From positions 20,533,172-20,597,171 of the forward strand of contig CM065186.1 in assembly GCA_033026295.1 (NCBI GenBank): a DNA stretch of 64,000 nt, read 5' to 3'. This document shows positions 1 through 11,838 of the stretch, one piece after another. The position numbers and the translations under genes were made by a program. The stretch comes from Channa striata (taxonomy: Eukaryota > Chordata > Actinopteri > Anabantiformes > Channidae). The notes beneath the pieces were generated by a model, which saw nothing but the letters and a program-made list of their open reading frames with translations, made no database searches and had not been told where the DNA came from. Position 1 is the first letter of the stretch, and every line of letters starts with the position of its first letter.

Positions 1-389
1 GTCTGCGGGTATAATGGAATGAGATCACCTGCACTAGAGTAAACCTCGGAGTGACTGCAATTCCTGATGGTGGAGTGTGTCTATTCTCTACGAGTTGTGA
101 TAAGTTGTGATTAAGAATGGTTTTGAGGGGAATCTGCTGGCGACCTCAGAACGTGCTTGTCTGACTCACGGTACCATGAGTACTATGTAAAAATTGTAAA
201 TGTACAGTCAATACTCAGCACGCGCACATAGACTCTGTGTTTTGTTGTTCACTTCCTGAGACTGTCTGGGTTGTTGAAAGCCCGGACCAGACTTTTCTGT
301 GAACTGTTTGTCACAAGGAAGAGGAATGAACTGAAGGGTTGTGGGGAAAAATACCTGTTGTTTTTGTGATGAACTGAACCTTACTGTTA

Positions 390-1190
390 TAAGTTAGATG
401 TATTTTGTCCTGTTTTGGGTTTTTATTGCCCTTGTCTTTTGCATTCACATTGTTTTTCTGTGTGTGTGCCCTTTGCCTTTCATCATCTTCATCGTCATCA
501 TCATCATTGTTAGGATTCTGGAATCTACGCTCCTCCCCTTCTTGACTGATTGCCAGTGCACTCGCCCTTTAACTTTCATCTTCATCATCATCGTCCCTGC
601 ATGTTTTGGTATTTAAGGGCTTGTGTGGAGTTTTGGGGTTGCTAGTTTGTCATGGTCTCTTCTGTTGCTTCTTCCTAATCCTTTTATCCTTTTCCTATCT
701 TCAGCCTTTGATACTGTTGTGGATATGTTCATAGTTCTAGTTTGTTAGTCTTCTTGTTTGTAATATTAATCTCCTCTGTTATTAGTGTTAGTGTTTTCAG
801 TAAGTGTTTTTTGTGTTTTTTTTTCAAGAGAGTTTTTTTTATAGACTAAGTTTCTGCCTTTGAGATAGTATTGTTATCTCAAATGTCTGAGCCAAGTCTA
901 ATAGTCTCAGTAGTTTAGGTTTTTGTTATAATGTAAGTTTGCCTTTGAGTTAATATTGTTATTACTTCAAGAGTCTGAGTTGAGTGTTATAGTCTCAGTA
1001 TATGAGTTAATGCTGTAAAATCTTTTGAGTGAGTTTAGTTATAGTCCAAGATTGTCTTTGAGTTAATATTGTCATCTCTTCAGTGTTGTGCTGAGTATTA
1101 ACTGTTTTCGGAAGTTCATGTGTTAATAAACCTCCTGCACTCTTGTGTCTCGGCTTCTGCGTTTGGGTCCTATAGTTACAGTATCCAGTT
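390..1190 (+). mobile_element. LTR-like remnant, edges uncertain
   Basis: Seen: a TATA-like TATTTAAG near 611, pyrimidine-rich sequence, an AATAAA near 1123, and a 3' end reading TTCTGCGTTTGGGTCC. The solo LTR further on (3643-4296) ends with a very similar TTTGGGTCC block downstream of its own AATAAA. This arrangement of promoter, poly(A) signal and short R/U5-like tail suggests a long terminal repeat of a Gypsy-like element. No TG/CA ends or target duplication could be fixed, and no coding internal region follows, so both edges are estimates. It could also be a non-autonomous element of another kind. Confidence 0.35.
820..1085 (+). repeat. About three degenerate ~80-bp tandem units
   Basis: Three imperfect units each contain a block like GCCTTTGAGTTAATATTGTT followed by TCTGAG and ATAGTCTCAGTA. 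They lie upstream of the AATAAA of the LTR-like remnant, where LTRs often carry repeated promoter or enhancer blocks. The function is inferred; only the repetition is seen. Confidence 0.5.
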
Positions 1191-1339
1191 GTGTAACCTT
1201 TACACAAATATATGCTATGAATTTGAATTGTTGTCCGTGCAATATTTGATGCATTTTTTTTTGTTGATTTACCGTTAAGAATCATCATTTAATCTTTTGT
1301 CAGACATAGTTCTGACTGGCACCCCATTTTGTTTTCCTT

Positions 1340-1760
1340 TTATGGTCGAGCCCGTTCCTGTACCTCGCTGATGACCTGTTCTTTTACATCAAATCCACAG
1401 CTGTCAAGAAAAATGCACTCAGAAACGGAGGACTTTTGAAGCGGCACCATCAAAAATATCCTGACACTCAGCTTCACAGTCTGGCTTGGCAGCTGCAGGG
1501 TGCAGGACCAATGACAGCTCAACAGGATTGTTAAGACTGCCAGGGATCTATCAGCAGTGATGCATATGCAGAGCAATCTCCATTATTGCAGACCCTCACC
1601 AACCCTCTCAAGGCCTGTTCTCTCCCCTGCCACCTGGCAAGAGATACAGGAGTATCACCTGCAGACCTAGCAGGATGCTGAACAGCTTCTTTGCACAATC
1701 TGTGAGTCCGATAGATGGACTGTGCCCCTCTCCCCCATCCATGCACAGACTCACACACCT
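1340..1760 (+). mobile_element. Decayed LINE ORF2 C-terminal remnant
   Basis: Read on the plus strand, about 1595-1720 encodes a peptide resembling the C-terminal tail of many fish LINE polyproteins: an acidic-histidine start, GLFSPLPPGKRYRS near its middle and LNSFFAQSV near its end. Such tails (L/F-LPSGRRYRS...NSFFP) follow the reverse transcriptase in several Jockey-group elements. Upstream, 1365-1550 keeps similar composition but has stops and frameshifts. No endonuclease or RT motif is left, so the clade (Rex1-, L2- or CR1-like) cannot be fixed. The fragment is dead. Confidence 0.45.
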
Positions 1761-3082
1761 ACACTGACTCACAAAAGATTGTACAGTCGCATTAAACCCC
1801 TCGATGAGATGAGTACGATGGTTACATGGTTGATGTTTAAAAGTAGAAGTTCAACATAGGCATTTTTAAATTATTGTTTCTAATGTTTTTGTTTATGTTT
1901 TTTACTAAAAACATTGCTATATACACTAATGGTGTTGAATAACAAATTCTGATTGTATTTAGTAAAAAAAGGATCTGAACATAATTTTGAAATAAGATGT
2001 TATTGTTATCAGAAAAAAGAACAAGATAAGACTGGTGCCCATGCACCTGGACATTCCAAGCTAGATTGTACTTTTAAGGATCGGCCACCCAACTCCCAGG
2101 CACATAGCCACTTCTAAGGTGTTATTGATTTTGACCCTCAGTGCCCTGCTAATTGGGCAGGGGCAACAAATTTAGTTCTTTACAGTTCAGAAAGATTGCA
2201 TTTTAGATAAACACTGTTGGTGACTGTATGGTGAGGTCTGAGGCTGATAAAGAGCAGGGAGTGTGTAAATACCTGGAGACACTGCCGATCGCTATCTTCA
2301 CAGTGACTTAAAGTGGGAATTGTCTTGAAGGCTAAAAATTGCCCTCCCATCTTGTCCCCATCCACCACCTTCCATCTCTAACCTGGGGATTAGAAAAAGA
2401 TGGGCCCCTTACAGCAGGAAAGCTGGACTCTCAGTAGGAGTGGAGGCATGGCCACGGAAAAGTCTACAGGTACAAAAAACACTGCCATTTGTCACTGCTG
2501 TACTAACTGGTCACTGCAGTTAGAAGATGCACAACAAAGTTAATCAAGCAATAATTTGTTTGACGTAAGCATGAACGCAGGGTAAATCAACTTGAGGTTG
2601 CTTTTATTAAACATTTATCGATTCCTATCTTGGTGAATGCACTACAAAATGCAACTGGGAGGATAATTTATTTAATCAGTAATAATGTGGGATCATTAAA
2701 GGAAAAACATGGTCAGAACATTTACCCACAGGATTTTCAAAATAGTAAGAAGTACAGTCGGTCCTGTCTGACAGCTTCCATCCCCTGAAGTTAGGGTTCC
2801 ATGTATTGCCCTATAGCTGTCTCTTTAGGCAACCACAAGCTTGGATAAACAGTTATAAAGATTGTTTTCCACACTCAGATTATAAGGCTGATGTGCTTTA
2901 ACACTAAAGAGTATGAGAAAATAAAAGAACTACAAATTATATAAATACATGTATGGTGGTGAATTTTTTATATTTGTATGGATTAACTAGTAGGGACTCC
3001 AGGTCGAAGAGATACTAATATAATATTGTGTTTTTTGATGTCACCACTTGAATGTGTATCCATCTATCATCTCTATATATAT
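1761..3082. other. Unassigned, AT-rich; no gene seen
   Basis: No convincing reading frame, splice-flanked exon or recognised repeat. Open frames here are short and lack motifs. Confidence 0.5.
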
Positions 3083-3136
3083 ATGTAGGTATGTATGTAT
3101 GAATGTATGTATGTATGTATGTATGTATGTATGTAG
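3083..3136. repeat. (GTAT)n microsatellite
   Basis: A run of GTAT tetranucleotides with one GAAT interruption, preceded by a short TA run. Confidence 0.95.
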
Positions 3137-3350
3137 GGACAACTTTAACATCCTTAGAAATTTAAACAACTAGTAAAAACAGAAAAGCTGTTTCCATGTT
3201 CAATTCTAAAGCAGGGGTCTGCAACCTTTATTAGCAAAAGAGCCATTTTGCCCCTCCCCCCCAAAACAAATAGTCGGGAGCCGCAAAAAATAAGAGCTTG
3301 TAAACTGTTAAAAGTTTTCTTTTTTAACTTTACCTGTTACAACCACTGAA

Positions 3351-4903
3351 TCAATTAATCAAACTACAAGCATGTCTAAAAGACATAAGGGACTAGATGA
3401 CGTATAATTTCCTTCTTCTAAACTCAGACAAAACTGAAGTTATTGTGTTTGGGCCCAAAAGTCTAAGAAACATGTTTTCCAACCATATCGTTACTTTAGA
3501 TGACATAACTCTGGCCCCCAGTAGTACTGCAAGGAATCTGTGAGTCATTTTTGATCAGGATTTGTCATTTACCACTTCGGTCTCAGACTGCAGGCCTACT
3601 TGTGGTTCCCAGAATTTCCAAAAATAGAATGGCAGAGCCGTTTGTCACGGTCTCGGTGTTGATCTGTGTTGCCCTGGTTACGGTCCTGTCTCTCTCCGCC
3701 TTGCTCTCCTCCCCTCTCATTAGTTCCATATGTTTCACCTGTGTCACGCGTACTTAAACCATGTCTGCACATTTCCCCAGTGCCAGATTATCATTCATGT
3801 CTCGTTCCATGCCATGCCAAGTTTTTTTCTAAGTCTGTTTCACCTTGCCAGAAGATTTTCCCTGTGTCAGTTTTGGACCACTCATCTTGTTAACCTGTGC
3901 TTCTTCCCCACCACTGCCACGACGACTCCAAGAACTCCTATGAGTATATATTTTGTTACTTTGTTTCTGTCAGAGCTCTTGACTTGTTGTTTTGCTACTT
4001 TTCTACGGACCTCGTTTTCTGTTGTTACTTTGTGTCTGTTTTCTCCCTGACGTTGTCAGCCAACTTCAGTTACTCCTAGTTTTACCATGTACTCACCTCA
4101 ACCATAGAGAACCCGTTCGTCATCCTGCCAGCTCTCCACAGTTTTCATCCTACCACTACTCCCCTGCCGTAAGCCATCCCGGGTGTTCCTACCGGCCGAA
4201 TCCTATCACGTCATTCATTCTGTTACAATAAATCATTTTCTTCCAATCGCTTGTCCTTGCCTCTATTTGGGTCCTCTAAACGCGCCCCCTCTGATACCTT
4301 TAGCTATCAAGCTCCTCTCCTGTGGAACCAGCTCCTAGTACAGATTCTCTGCTTTTAAGACCAGGCTCAAAACCTTCCTCTTCGATAAAGCTTATAGTTG
4401 GTTATCGTCATGCTGCTATAGGCTTAGACTGCTGGGGGACTCTGCACTGAGACACTTCATCTTCTCTTCATTCTCTCCTCTCACCCCACATCTATAATGT
4501 CACCACTGTATGACATTAACTCTGTGTCTTCTTTGTCCCGTAGTCGTCTTTCTCCCTCACTGTCCCCCTCTCTCTGTCCCTGTCTTCCAGGCTCCCTGGC
4601 TTTGGTGCTGTGTCTTCCAGTGCACAGCTACTGGTCCTACTAACCTGCCCATTGTTTTCTTTTCTCTCCCCTAACTTTCCTCTCACCCCAACCAGTCAAG
4701 GCCTATGGCCGCCCACCCTGAGCCTGGTTCTCCTGGAGGTTTCTTTCATTAAAGGGAGTTTTCCTCTCCACTGTTGCCTATGGCTGCTCAAGGGGTATTT
4801 GTTGGGTTTTCTCTAAATGTCTGTATAGTCTTGACTTTATTATGTAAAGTGTCTTGAGATTATGTAATGTATGGTGGCTCTTTATGAATCAAGTTGAATT
4901 GAA
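3351..4903 (+). mobile_element. L2-like LINE, 5'-truncated, interrupted by an LTR
   Basis: Closely matches the 3' part of the full-length LINE at 20.25-24.95 kb: it starts in the RT/thumb region (compare 23665) and runs through the pyrimidine-rich 3' UTR to a TTGAATTGAA tail. About 350 bp present in the full copy (after GATTTGTCATTT) are missing, so it carries an internal deletion. It inserted into a hAT element with an imperfect 13-bp target duplication. A 654-bp solo LTR then landed inside it at 3643. It encodes no complete protein. Confidence 0.85.
3643..4296 (+). mobile_element. Solo LTR (Gypsy-like), with 5-bp target duplication
   Basis: The intact LINE sequence near 24297 reads GCAGAGCCTTTAGCTATGAAG. 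Here it is split after GAGCC(GTT) and resumes at CCTTTAGC, giving the target duplication CCGTT (3638-3642) and CCTTT (4297-4301), four of five matching. The insert begins TGTCACGG and ends CTGATA, a decayed form of the expected TGTCAC...GTGACA ends. An AATAAA lies at 4227-4232. No primer-binding site or internal region follows, as expected for a solo LTR left by LTR-LTR recombination. The 5-bp duplication fits Gypsy-type integration; the family is inferred. Confidence 0.75.
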
Positions 4904-5040
4904 TACAACAACCGAAGTGCAGTGTGCATTTGTAGGCCTACTTTGAAATCAATTAAACTGTGAACTGAAGTCCTTCCTATATTTGTGTAAAAGTAAATAA
5001 AAAAATAGCCCACTTTAATATAAATAAAAAAATTAGCTGT

Positions 5041-6508
5041 AGCTTAGCAGCAATATAGAATCAGAAGCATCTTTGACAAGTCTGTGTCAATGTTCTGTCT
5101 CTTGTGGTTTTTTTGCTCAGCCTGCAATTCACTGAAGCCCCTGAACATACAAAAATACAAACCTCCTCTTTGATCAAGTCACGGAAGACCAACTGTGCTG
5201 CTCCTGGTGAGTTTTGCTGGCTGCATAGCAGTGTGAAAAAGTAGGGTGGGAAGTCAACGAGTACAAATAGGTAGAAAATAATAAAATTGTATAAGTGCAA
5301 ACCATTTACCTTCACAGTCAAGTTGTACTTTTTTTCCCTTTTTTCTTCTAGTCCATTATTACCTGCACCATCAATTCACACCCAAATAATTAATCGGAAG
5401 AATTCGGAGGCAAACTCCCCACTGCTAGACAGACATAAAATGTCGTCCTCTGTTTTAGCTTACTCCCTCTGATCCAGCCCAAAACGAAGCCACCTTCACT
5501 TTTTCACACGCATCTGAACTGATTGTCTATGCGAGTGGGATTACTTTTTTGTGGATGTCTCAAAGGCAGACTATCGTTTGGGTGAGCAGGACCACCAGGG
5601 CCCAATGCCCCTGATCTGGCTTCTGTCCACAACTGCTTGTCACATGTTTTTATTAGTTTCCTGCTACAAAACCACTACACGTCATTTGCCATGCATCCAC
5701 TCACATACTGATGGACTTACCCCACATGCTTTGTGTTCATTTTTGGAAATACTTTTCTCTTTAGTAAACATTTGGTTTGAAGCGTTACATGGTGTCTCCC
5801 ATTTATTTTTCCAAGGTTGAACATGTCATTGAGTCACGACGGCGACTAAGCAATATTACACCTAGTTATTTGAACTTGTTTGCGATTATCTTACCCATGA
5901 GATATTCCACAATACTTACCTTGTGTTGCTGTAAGTTTGATAATGCTGCACATTTTTCATTTTTACTATGCAGGTGCACCTGCACACCAGTCACACAATG
6001 TGCAATCCTGTCATTTTCCCTGTCATATACTGGCATTAAATTGAGAGTGTGATGTGAAAGGGGTCACGTGTCTTGTGGGTTTCCACAAAATGTTTTATAT
6101 TTTCTTTACTTCAGCACATTACTCAGTTCATATGGCAGTGCAGAGGTTATACTATAATTACATGCCTTGGTGCAGCAAGAACTACTAGCAGTGTTGACAG
6201 AGGGTGACATTTTCAGTGACTGCCGATGTAATATGATACAGACCACGTGGATTTCCGATCTACTGCTACATAAATGTGGTAACTGCACACACCGTGAACT
6301 GCACACGCAATTCTCAGCTGTCTATCATCAGTTCTCCTTTACCTGTTGTCTGATAAGACAATGCATACGTTCCAAAGTAACTGCCTGTTTGCCCATTGAT
6401 GCAATTTCAGGTCCCGAAAAGGTTGTGCTTTTGTTAAAATAACACATTTACATAAACCAGTGCTGCATTGTATGTGTAACTACTGACACAGCACATTTTA
6501 GAGTCAGT
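5041..6508. other. Unassigned; no gene seen
   Basis: Several open frames of 60-90 codons occur on both strands, but none has a motif, splice context or recognised similarity. The right part of the hAT fragment may extend into the first few hundred bases. Confidence 0.45.
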
Positions 6509-7287
6509 GAGTGCATTTGCATGGGCATTAATAACCGGATTACTGAGAGAAACCAGCTTTCTCCGTAATTGGGAAACTCAGGAAACCCGGTTACAGAAAA
6601 TCCACATATACATGGAGCAGAAGAGTAACCTGGTTTCCCCACCTCAGACTTACTTTAGAAGCCTGGTGAACAGATTTACCTAATAGTGGAAAATGCTGCT
6701 TTCTTAAATTTTATTTCTCTCTCTGCATCTTTAGGCCTGTTCGTGCACGACTGACAACACAGGGCAAGAGAAAGAAAAGACTCATGCAGCTGATCTGATT
6801 GTAAGTGTGAATGGGTAAGAAGCAGTTTGAGTACCAACAGGTAAAAAAAGCGCTATATAAGTGCAGACTATTTATCTGCAACAGTCTGAGGTTTAAAAAT
6901 CCACGGGGGAAAGTGACACATTTCGACTTCTAAGAGACACTTTGTGTAAATTAAAATTTCTGTCAGGCCTGAGACAGACTGTGTTTAAAAGGAGGCGGCA
7001 TCGCCCTGTCAACTCGTTAACTATCGCTCCTTTCATTCATTCTTTCATTCAGCTGTGTGTAGTTTACTGTCTGCAGCCTGCTGTTACACACAGCCTGTTG
7101 GAGAAAACCGATTAGAAACCCGGTTACGCGTATACATGGCACAGTAATCAGCATTCTTCCGATAGAAATCTACCTCAGTAAACCTGGTTTCAGAAACTGG
7201 GTTTCCCTTTTAGTACATTAAACTTAGAAAATGACCATTCCAGACATCAGCAGTTATACTGTAACTATTTTCCATGTAAACGCACTC
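6509..7287. mobile_element. Foldback MITE-like element with 16-bp terminal inverted repeats
   Basis: The left end GAGTGCATTTGCATGG (6509-6524) pairs with the right end CCATGTAAACGCACTC (7272-7287), 14 of 16 positions. Sub-terminal parts also mirror each other: AACCGGATTACTGAG and GGAAACCCGGTTAC on the left, and GAAACCCGGTTACGCG and AAACCTGGTTTCAG on the right. There is no transposase. The size (about 780 bp) and subterminal inverted structure fit a non-autonomous DNA transposon. The superfamily is unknown because the target duplication is unclear. Confidence 0.5.
6795..6875 (-). repeat. SINE-like fragment inside the MITE
   Basis: The reverse complement reads TGCACTTATATAGCGC, then a lysine-rich-looking A/T stretch, then GTTGGTACTCAAACTGC and CCCATTCACAC. 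This is the head of the dispersed repeat seen more completely at 33932-34189. It is probably a later insertion or an old component of the MITE. Confidence 0.45.
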
Positions 7288-8575
7288 ATTGTTAATTGTT
7301 TGTGGAAAACTTTTTCAACGTATATGATAAAAACAACAGGGTGGGTAGATGCATTTACACTGCTGCTATCGTTGCAATTGTTTATTATAACGATTTACTG
7401 GTTAATGAAGTTATAGCTGCACAACTGCAATTGTCACATAGTTACAGATGTTCACTGGACAATGGAAAATGATTAGACAGAAACTGGCACTGATCACTGG
7501 ATCATATGTGTTGTTAATTTCTCCCTGTGCCAGTGAATGAGACAAAGAAAGAAAATGGTGAAGCAGCATAGAAATGAAATGAAGAGAAAACGGGTCGGGT
7601 GGCAACAAGAACACAGGAGGAAATCTAGGGGTAAAAATTCCCATAGTTTAACTGTACATACGTGCTAAAGCACAAATAAACAGGAATTACACCTCTCTGC
7701 TCTGGTCGTGTGGGTGCGTAGCCTGTGTTCAAACAGGCACACAGACCTGAAAATGGATTAATGTAGCACAGTTTCACAATGCAGATCACTGAAAGAATAA
7801 GAAACATACAGATCATCAAACGCTGTGCAATATCTGAACACCAAACACTGCTCCACCGGGCACATGTACCCAGCACTCCAACAGGCTTCTGAGAAGGCGT
7901 TTTTAGGGGGGGGAGGTGGGTCTCATTTTATTACAACATCATTCAGCAGAGAATTTATATGAAATACACTGAGTATTTGGATTTGGACAATATATTAACA
8001 CTGATTGGTTTGTGTCTGGCACATTTTTTCATCCTCATTCACAAATCATTACAATCATTTGTTCATGTTCTCTTTTTGTGTTTAGATCTTGTTTTTTTAT
8101 ATATAATTTTTATATTTCCAACGTATAGACAACGTGGCACTACAACAACAGTAGCAGCAGTGTGTGATGTGTGTGTCTTTATGTGAGCAAATGCCTCACC
8201 TCGAGCTTATTTTAAATCAGTGGCAGGAAGGAAAAGGAGGGAGACGTGGTAGAGTGCATCAGAGGCTCAAAAGGCGAGGCCACCACAAAATTCCTCTTCC
8301 CCCAGCTGTTCAGTTAACTTTCTACAGATTAACATTATTTCCTGTCTTATTACATGAACAGATACATGGCTGAAACAACATGACCAAGGATCTGGGAATA
8401 AAAGGCTTTGGTCGACCATTGCAGCTTGACAGAGATCCGACAGTGAATGGGAAACAACTGGGTGGAAGCATAGCTGTTTCTTGCTATATGCTGACTATGC
8501 AAATGCATAGAGCCTGCAAACCATCAGGGGATCAGAATTTTAGCTTCATCTGAGGAGAATAAAAATCACCTGTCT
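7288..8575. other. Unassigned; no gene seen
   Basis: Open frames up to about 80 codons lack motifs. No repeat match was recognised. Confidence 0.45.
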
Positions 8576-8822
8576 CATTTCAATTTTATTCATACAGCGC
8601 CAATTTACAACAAAGTCATCTCAAGGCACTTTACATGATAAAGTCAAGACTATACAAACATTTACAGAAAACCCAACAAATCCCCCTTGAGCAGCTATAG
8701 GCAACAGTGGAGAGGAAAAATTCCCTTTAACGGAAGAAACCTCCAGCAGAACCAGGCTCAGGGTGGGCGGCCAACTGCCTTGACCAGTTGGGCTGAGTAG
8801 AAAGTGGAGAGAGAAAAGAAGC
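8576..8822 (-). mobile_element. L2-like LINE 3' tail, strongly 5'-truncated
   Basis: The reverse complement matches the last 250 bp of the LINE at 20.25-24.95 kb, including the GAGCCTGGTTCTGCTGGAGG block, the TTTCTGTAAATGTTTG block and the GGCGCTGTATGAATAAAATT end. Short, dead-on-arrival copy. Confidence 0.88.
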
Positions 8823-11080
8823 TATTTATCAAGGGGATTATTGCTTTGGGTGAATTATTGCCAACTCAAATAAATTTAGTTGCCGTCTCCCTCTTTGCTA
8901 CATTTATTACAGTATTTATTGTGGCACGTGTGGGACCGAGCAACAGGCAAGAGAAAACATGGGATTTTTAACAAAAAGAGTTTATATTTACCCAACAATA
9001 TGAAAAACAAGTCTCAAAATATTGGGCCCATAAAAGGGGTCAACAAAAGCAAACCTAAATCAACTGAATTTAACAGAAGACAAATAAAACTAACCCACCA
9101 ACTGAACATAGAGGGGAACATATATAATGGCTGATCAGATCATTGCAGACACACTAGGGATAACTGAAAAACCACAACTCAAAGAAACAAAAAAGAACAA
9201 AAGAAAACAATTAATGTTATCGATGCAAGTAATTGGACATTGTCCAAAATAACTATATTATATAACTAACATAACATATCTGCTCAAGTTGATCCTGTCA
9301 AGTGGAAAGAGCCACCACAATAAAGGCAAATGTTTAATTGAAAGTGACATCTTTCACATCAGGAAAGTGAGTTTCTCTAGCTGCATAGGCTCCTCACGGT
9401 CAGACTGGGAGGTAGAGTTTGGAAGTCTGGACTCAGAAATAAGTTTAGCAGAGCTGAATGAACCTTTGTCTGCCTTTCCCTCTCCTGTCTACTCTGCCAA
9501 CTTTATCAAGTTATTAAGGCCTCTTGGAAGGTTGTGGCTTTCTAGTTCAATATGTTCAGATAGTTCCATGTGAATATCTATGGCGTCTTTGCTTTGACAC
9601 AAGTTTGTCAGAAGCTGAATGGACTCCCTTGAATCAGAAACTCAGTCAAAAACCCTCCAGAGTTCTTGCAAAAGCCTCTACAACACTAAGCAGAAGGTGG
9701 ATCCTCGTTCCCATTGAAGCATGTCCTATAATTAAACATGTGCCAAAAGCAAGGAGATCACATCAGCTACATGTGAGTACCTGGTTGGAAATGAGGGTTC
9801 AAGCTCGAACTGCAGAGTGCACTGGACCAGAAAACCTCAGCAATTGCATAATGGCAGATTTTATGGATGGATGCAGGGAATAAACATTGTGGATATTACA
9901 GTACGAGGCGATAGAGGTTGATTTTGACTTAGTGATTAAAAGGAAATGCATGAGTAAGGTTAATCATTACGGAAGGATAGCTATGAAGATGTGTGACTAC
10001 TTTTGAATGTATCATTATTGCATTTGATTCTATGGAAATTATAATGACTATATTAGAATGGTTATGCTCTAAAGTTATAATGAAATGTCTATTAAATGTT
10101 AAGAGAATTAAGAAAAAGTGGTTAAAAGGATTTAGCATGTTTGTGTAAAATGTCTTTGACTTTATGCTGAACTGTGTGTGTTTAATGCTGCAATAAGGAA
10201 GCTGGGGAAAAAGTAACATAAAGTTAGCATTACCTAATGTATGGAAAGTTAGACAATCACAATTTGTGATACAACCAGGAGTGCACCAATACCAAAAGCG
10301 AGAGGATCTTCCTGACTAGGCAAGACTGCCATAAGCAGTTAGGCCATCAGCCCTGAAGATGAGACTCCAACATGGAGGAGGAAAAGAGAGGATCGCATCG
10401 TGCCACAAAGAATTTCACCAAACAATTTTTACAGTTTAGATTTTTACATTCTTCAACCAGCCTTATTCTTCAAACACCAAGGAGGTTGTGAGCAAAGTTA
10501 TACTCAAGACATGGAAAGAATAGATATGTCTGACTGATTCTTGTTCTGTTGTACAGTACTGTACTGTTAAAATTAAAACACTTTTATTTGTTGTGGCATT
10601 TGCATCTGCTAAATAAAGTACAACCTCTGCAGTTAATTGTACTTTATAAGTGTTTGTAGCCTCTCCCCATTGATGTAAAAGAAATGGAATGTGTGTGACT
10701 AAGGCAGGTTCACTAGATGAAAGCTGTAGTTGGTTTATTCTAGACCCTGAAATTAATATATCCTCAGCAGTAAAAGTATACTTAACCATAAGTATTTTGC
10801 AGCAACCATAACAACTGTTACTATAAGAAGGCTACCCTTAACCATTGTGACCGTTAACCACTGTAGTGTGTGTAGTTTCAGGCTTATGCCTGTGCTAGTG
10901 AAGAGGCAGCAGTGCCAATATTGAGAAGAAGGTGGTGAATAGCTGGATAAATTCCTTCACCTCAGCCTAAATTTGAAACCTGTTCTGTTTAACCTCAGAC
11001 AGGCTAGCATTGACCACTTTAATCTGATTGGACACCTTTAGTGGAGTGGGTCCATGTTAGCCAGGTTGTACTGTGAGAAT
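8823..11080. other. Unassigned; no gene seen
   Basis: Two overlapping plus-strand frames (9289-9573 and 9524-9883) are open for 94 and 119 codons, but they have no recognised motif, no splice signals at sensible places and low-complexity composition. I see no repeat of known type. Confidence 0.4.
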
Positions 11081-11267
11081 GGGTATGTGAGTTGGACCCA
11101 AAACAATCCCAAACATAAAAAATGGCAGCGAAAGGTATTTTAATGTGTAGTCCAGTATGGGTAGAAGAGTTGGGGAAAGGAGCCAGTGGTTTGAGGAGGG
11201 AAAGAAAATAAAGACTGTGATTTCATTTGTCTGGCCATAATGATGGTTCAGTGCAGTGTAGAGATGA

Positions 11268-11838
11268 GAATTGTACAGAGTTGAACACCTGCAGGCTCAT
11301 GGAGTAGAAAATGAAAAGGGGCATGTCATGAAATGAATTTATTTTGGTATTGACTGGTGCACCATTTATTGTATGACCTTACACTGTGAGAGCTATCCAT
11401 TAAATATGCAGTAGTATTGTGAAAGAATGTCGTAGTGGTTTCATATTTGCTAAGTTTTTTCGTTTTGTGGAAATTTATACTTATTTACACCTATCGAGCC
11501 ATTTTCATTGGTTTTAGCATTGTGTATTGTATTATTCACATGATCACTGTTAAAACAACAGTGTGACTTGTTTCAAGCCAACAATTTCAGAATCAGAAAA
11601 CTGTTTATTGCCAGGCACAGTTAGGAACACTCAAAAGTACGAGGAATGTAGGAAATAGGAGTACCGTTTCAGTACTAGAAAGTTATCTTGGGTAAACCAT
11701 TCGCAAACATAAAAACTGCGATTCCAGTATGGGTAGAAGGGTTGGGGACCCATCCATACCAAAATAAATTAATTTAAAGAAATGCCCATTTTCATTCTCT
11801 ACTTCATGAGCCTGCAGGTGTTCAACTCTGTACAATTA
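11268..11838. repeat. Inverted repeat, ~83-bp arms, ~405-bp spacer
   Basis: The left arm (11268-11350) contains GAGTTGAACACCTGCAGGCT; its reverse complement recurs in the right arm (11756-11838), and similarity extends to an outer ATTTTGGTAT/ATACCAAAAT end. Just outside and inside the arms there are also direct matches: CCAGTATGGGTAGAAG occurs at about 11151 and again at about 11725. The layout suggests a composite or rearranged element; no transposase or LTR ends were identified. Confidence 0.6.

Larger units (their letters stand above)
3212..5040 (+). mobile_element. hAT-type DNA transposon fragment, split by a LINE
   Basis: The left end reads CAGGGGTCTGCAACC, a typical hAT terminal inverted repeat (CAG-G-G-TC-CAAC). 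It is followed by AAAGAGCCATTTTG and GGGAGCCGCAAA, sequence common inside fish Charlie-like non-autonomous hATs. After the LINE insertion (3351-4903) the sequence resumes at 4904 with similar material (GAAGTGCAGTGTGCATT). A 13-bp target duplication (3338-3350 and 4904-4916, 11 of 13 matching) ties the two halves together. The right terminal repeat was not found, so the right edge is approximate. No transposase coding sequence is visible. Confidence 0.55.

Noticed and set aside
3083..3136. Regularly spaced short repeats resembling an array
   Set aside because: Simple GTAT microsatellite without spacers; not a CRISPR array.
9289..9883. Two overlapping plus-strand frames of 94 and 119 codons
   Set aside because: No motif, no splice or promoter context, and a frame change in the overlap; chance is likely.
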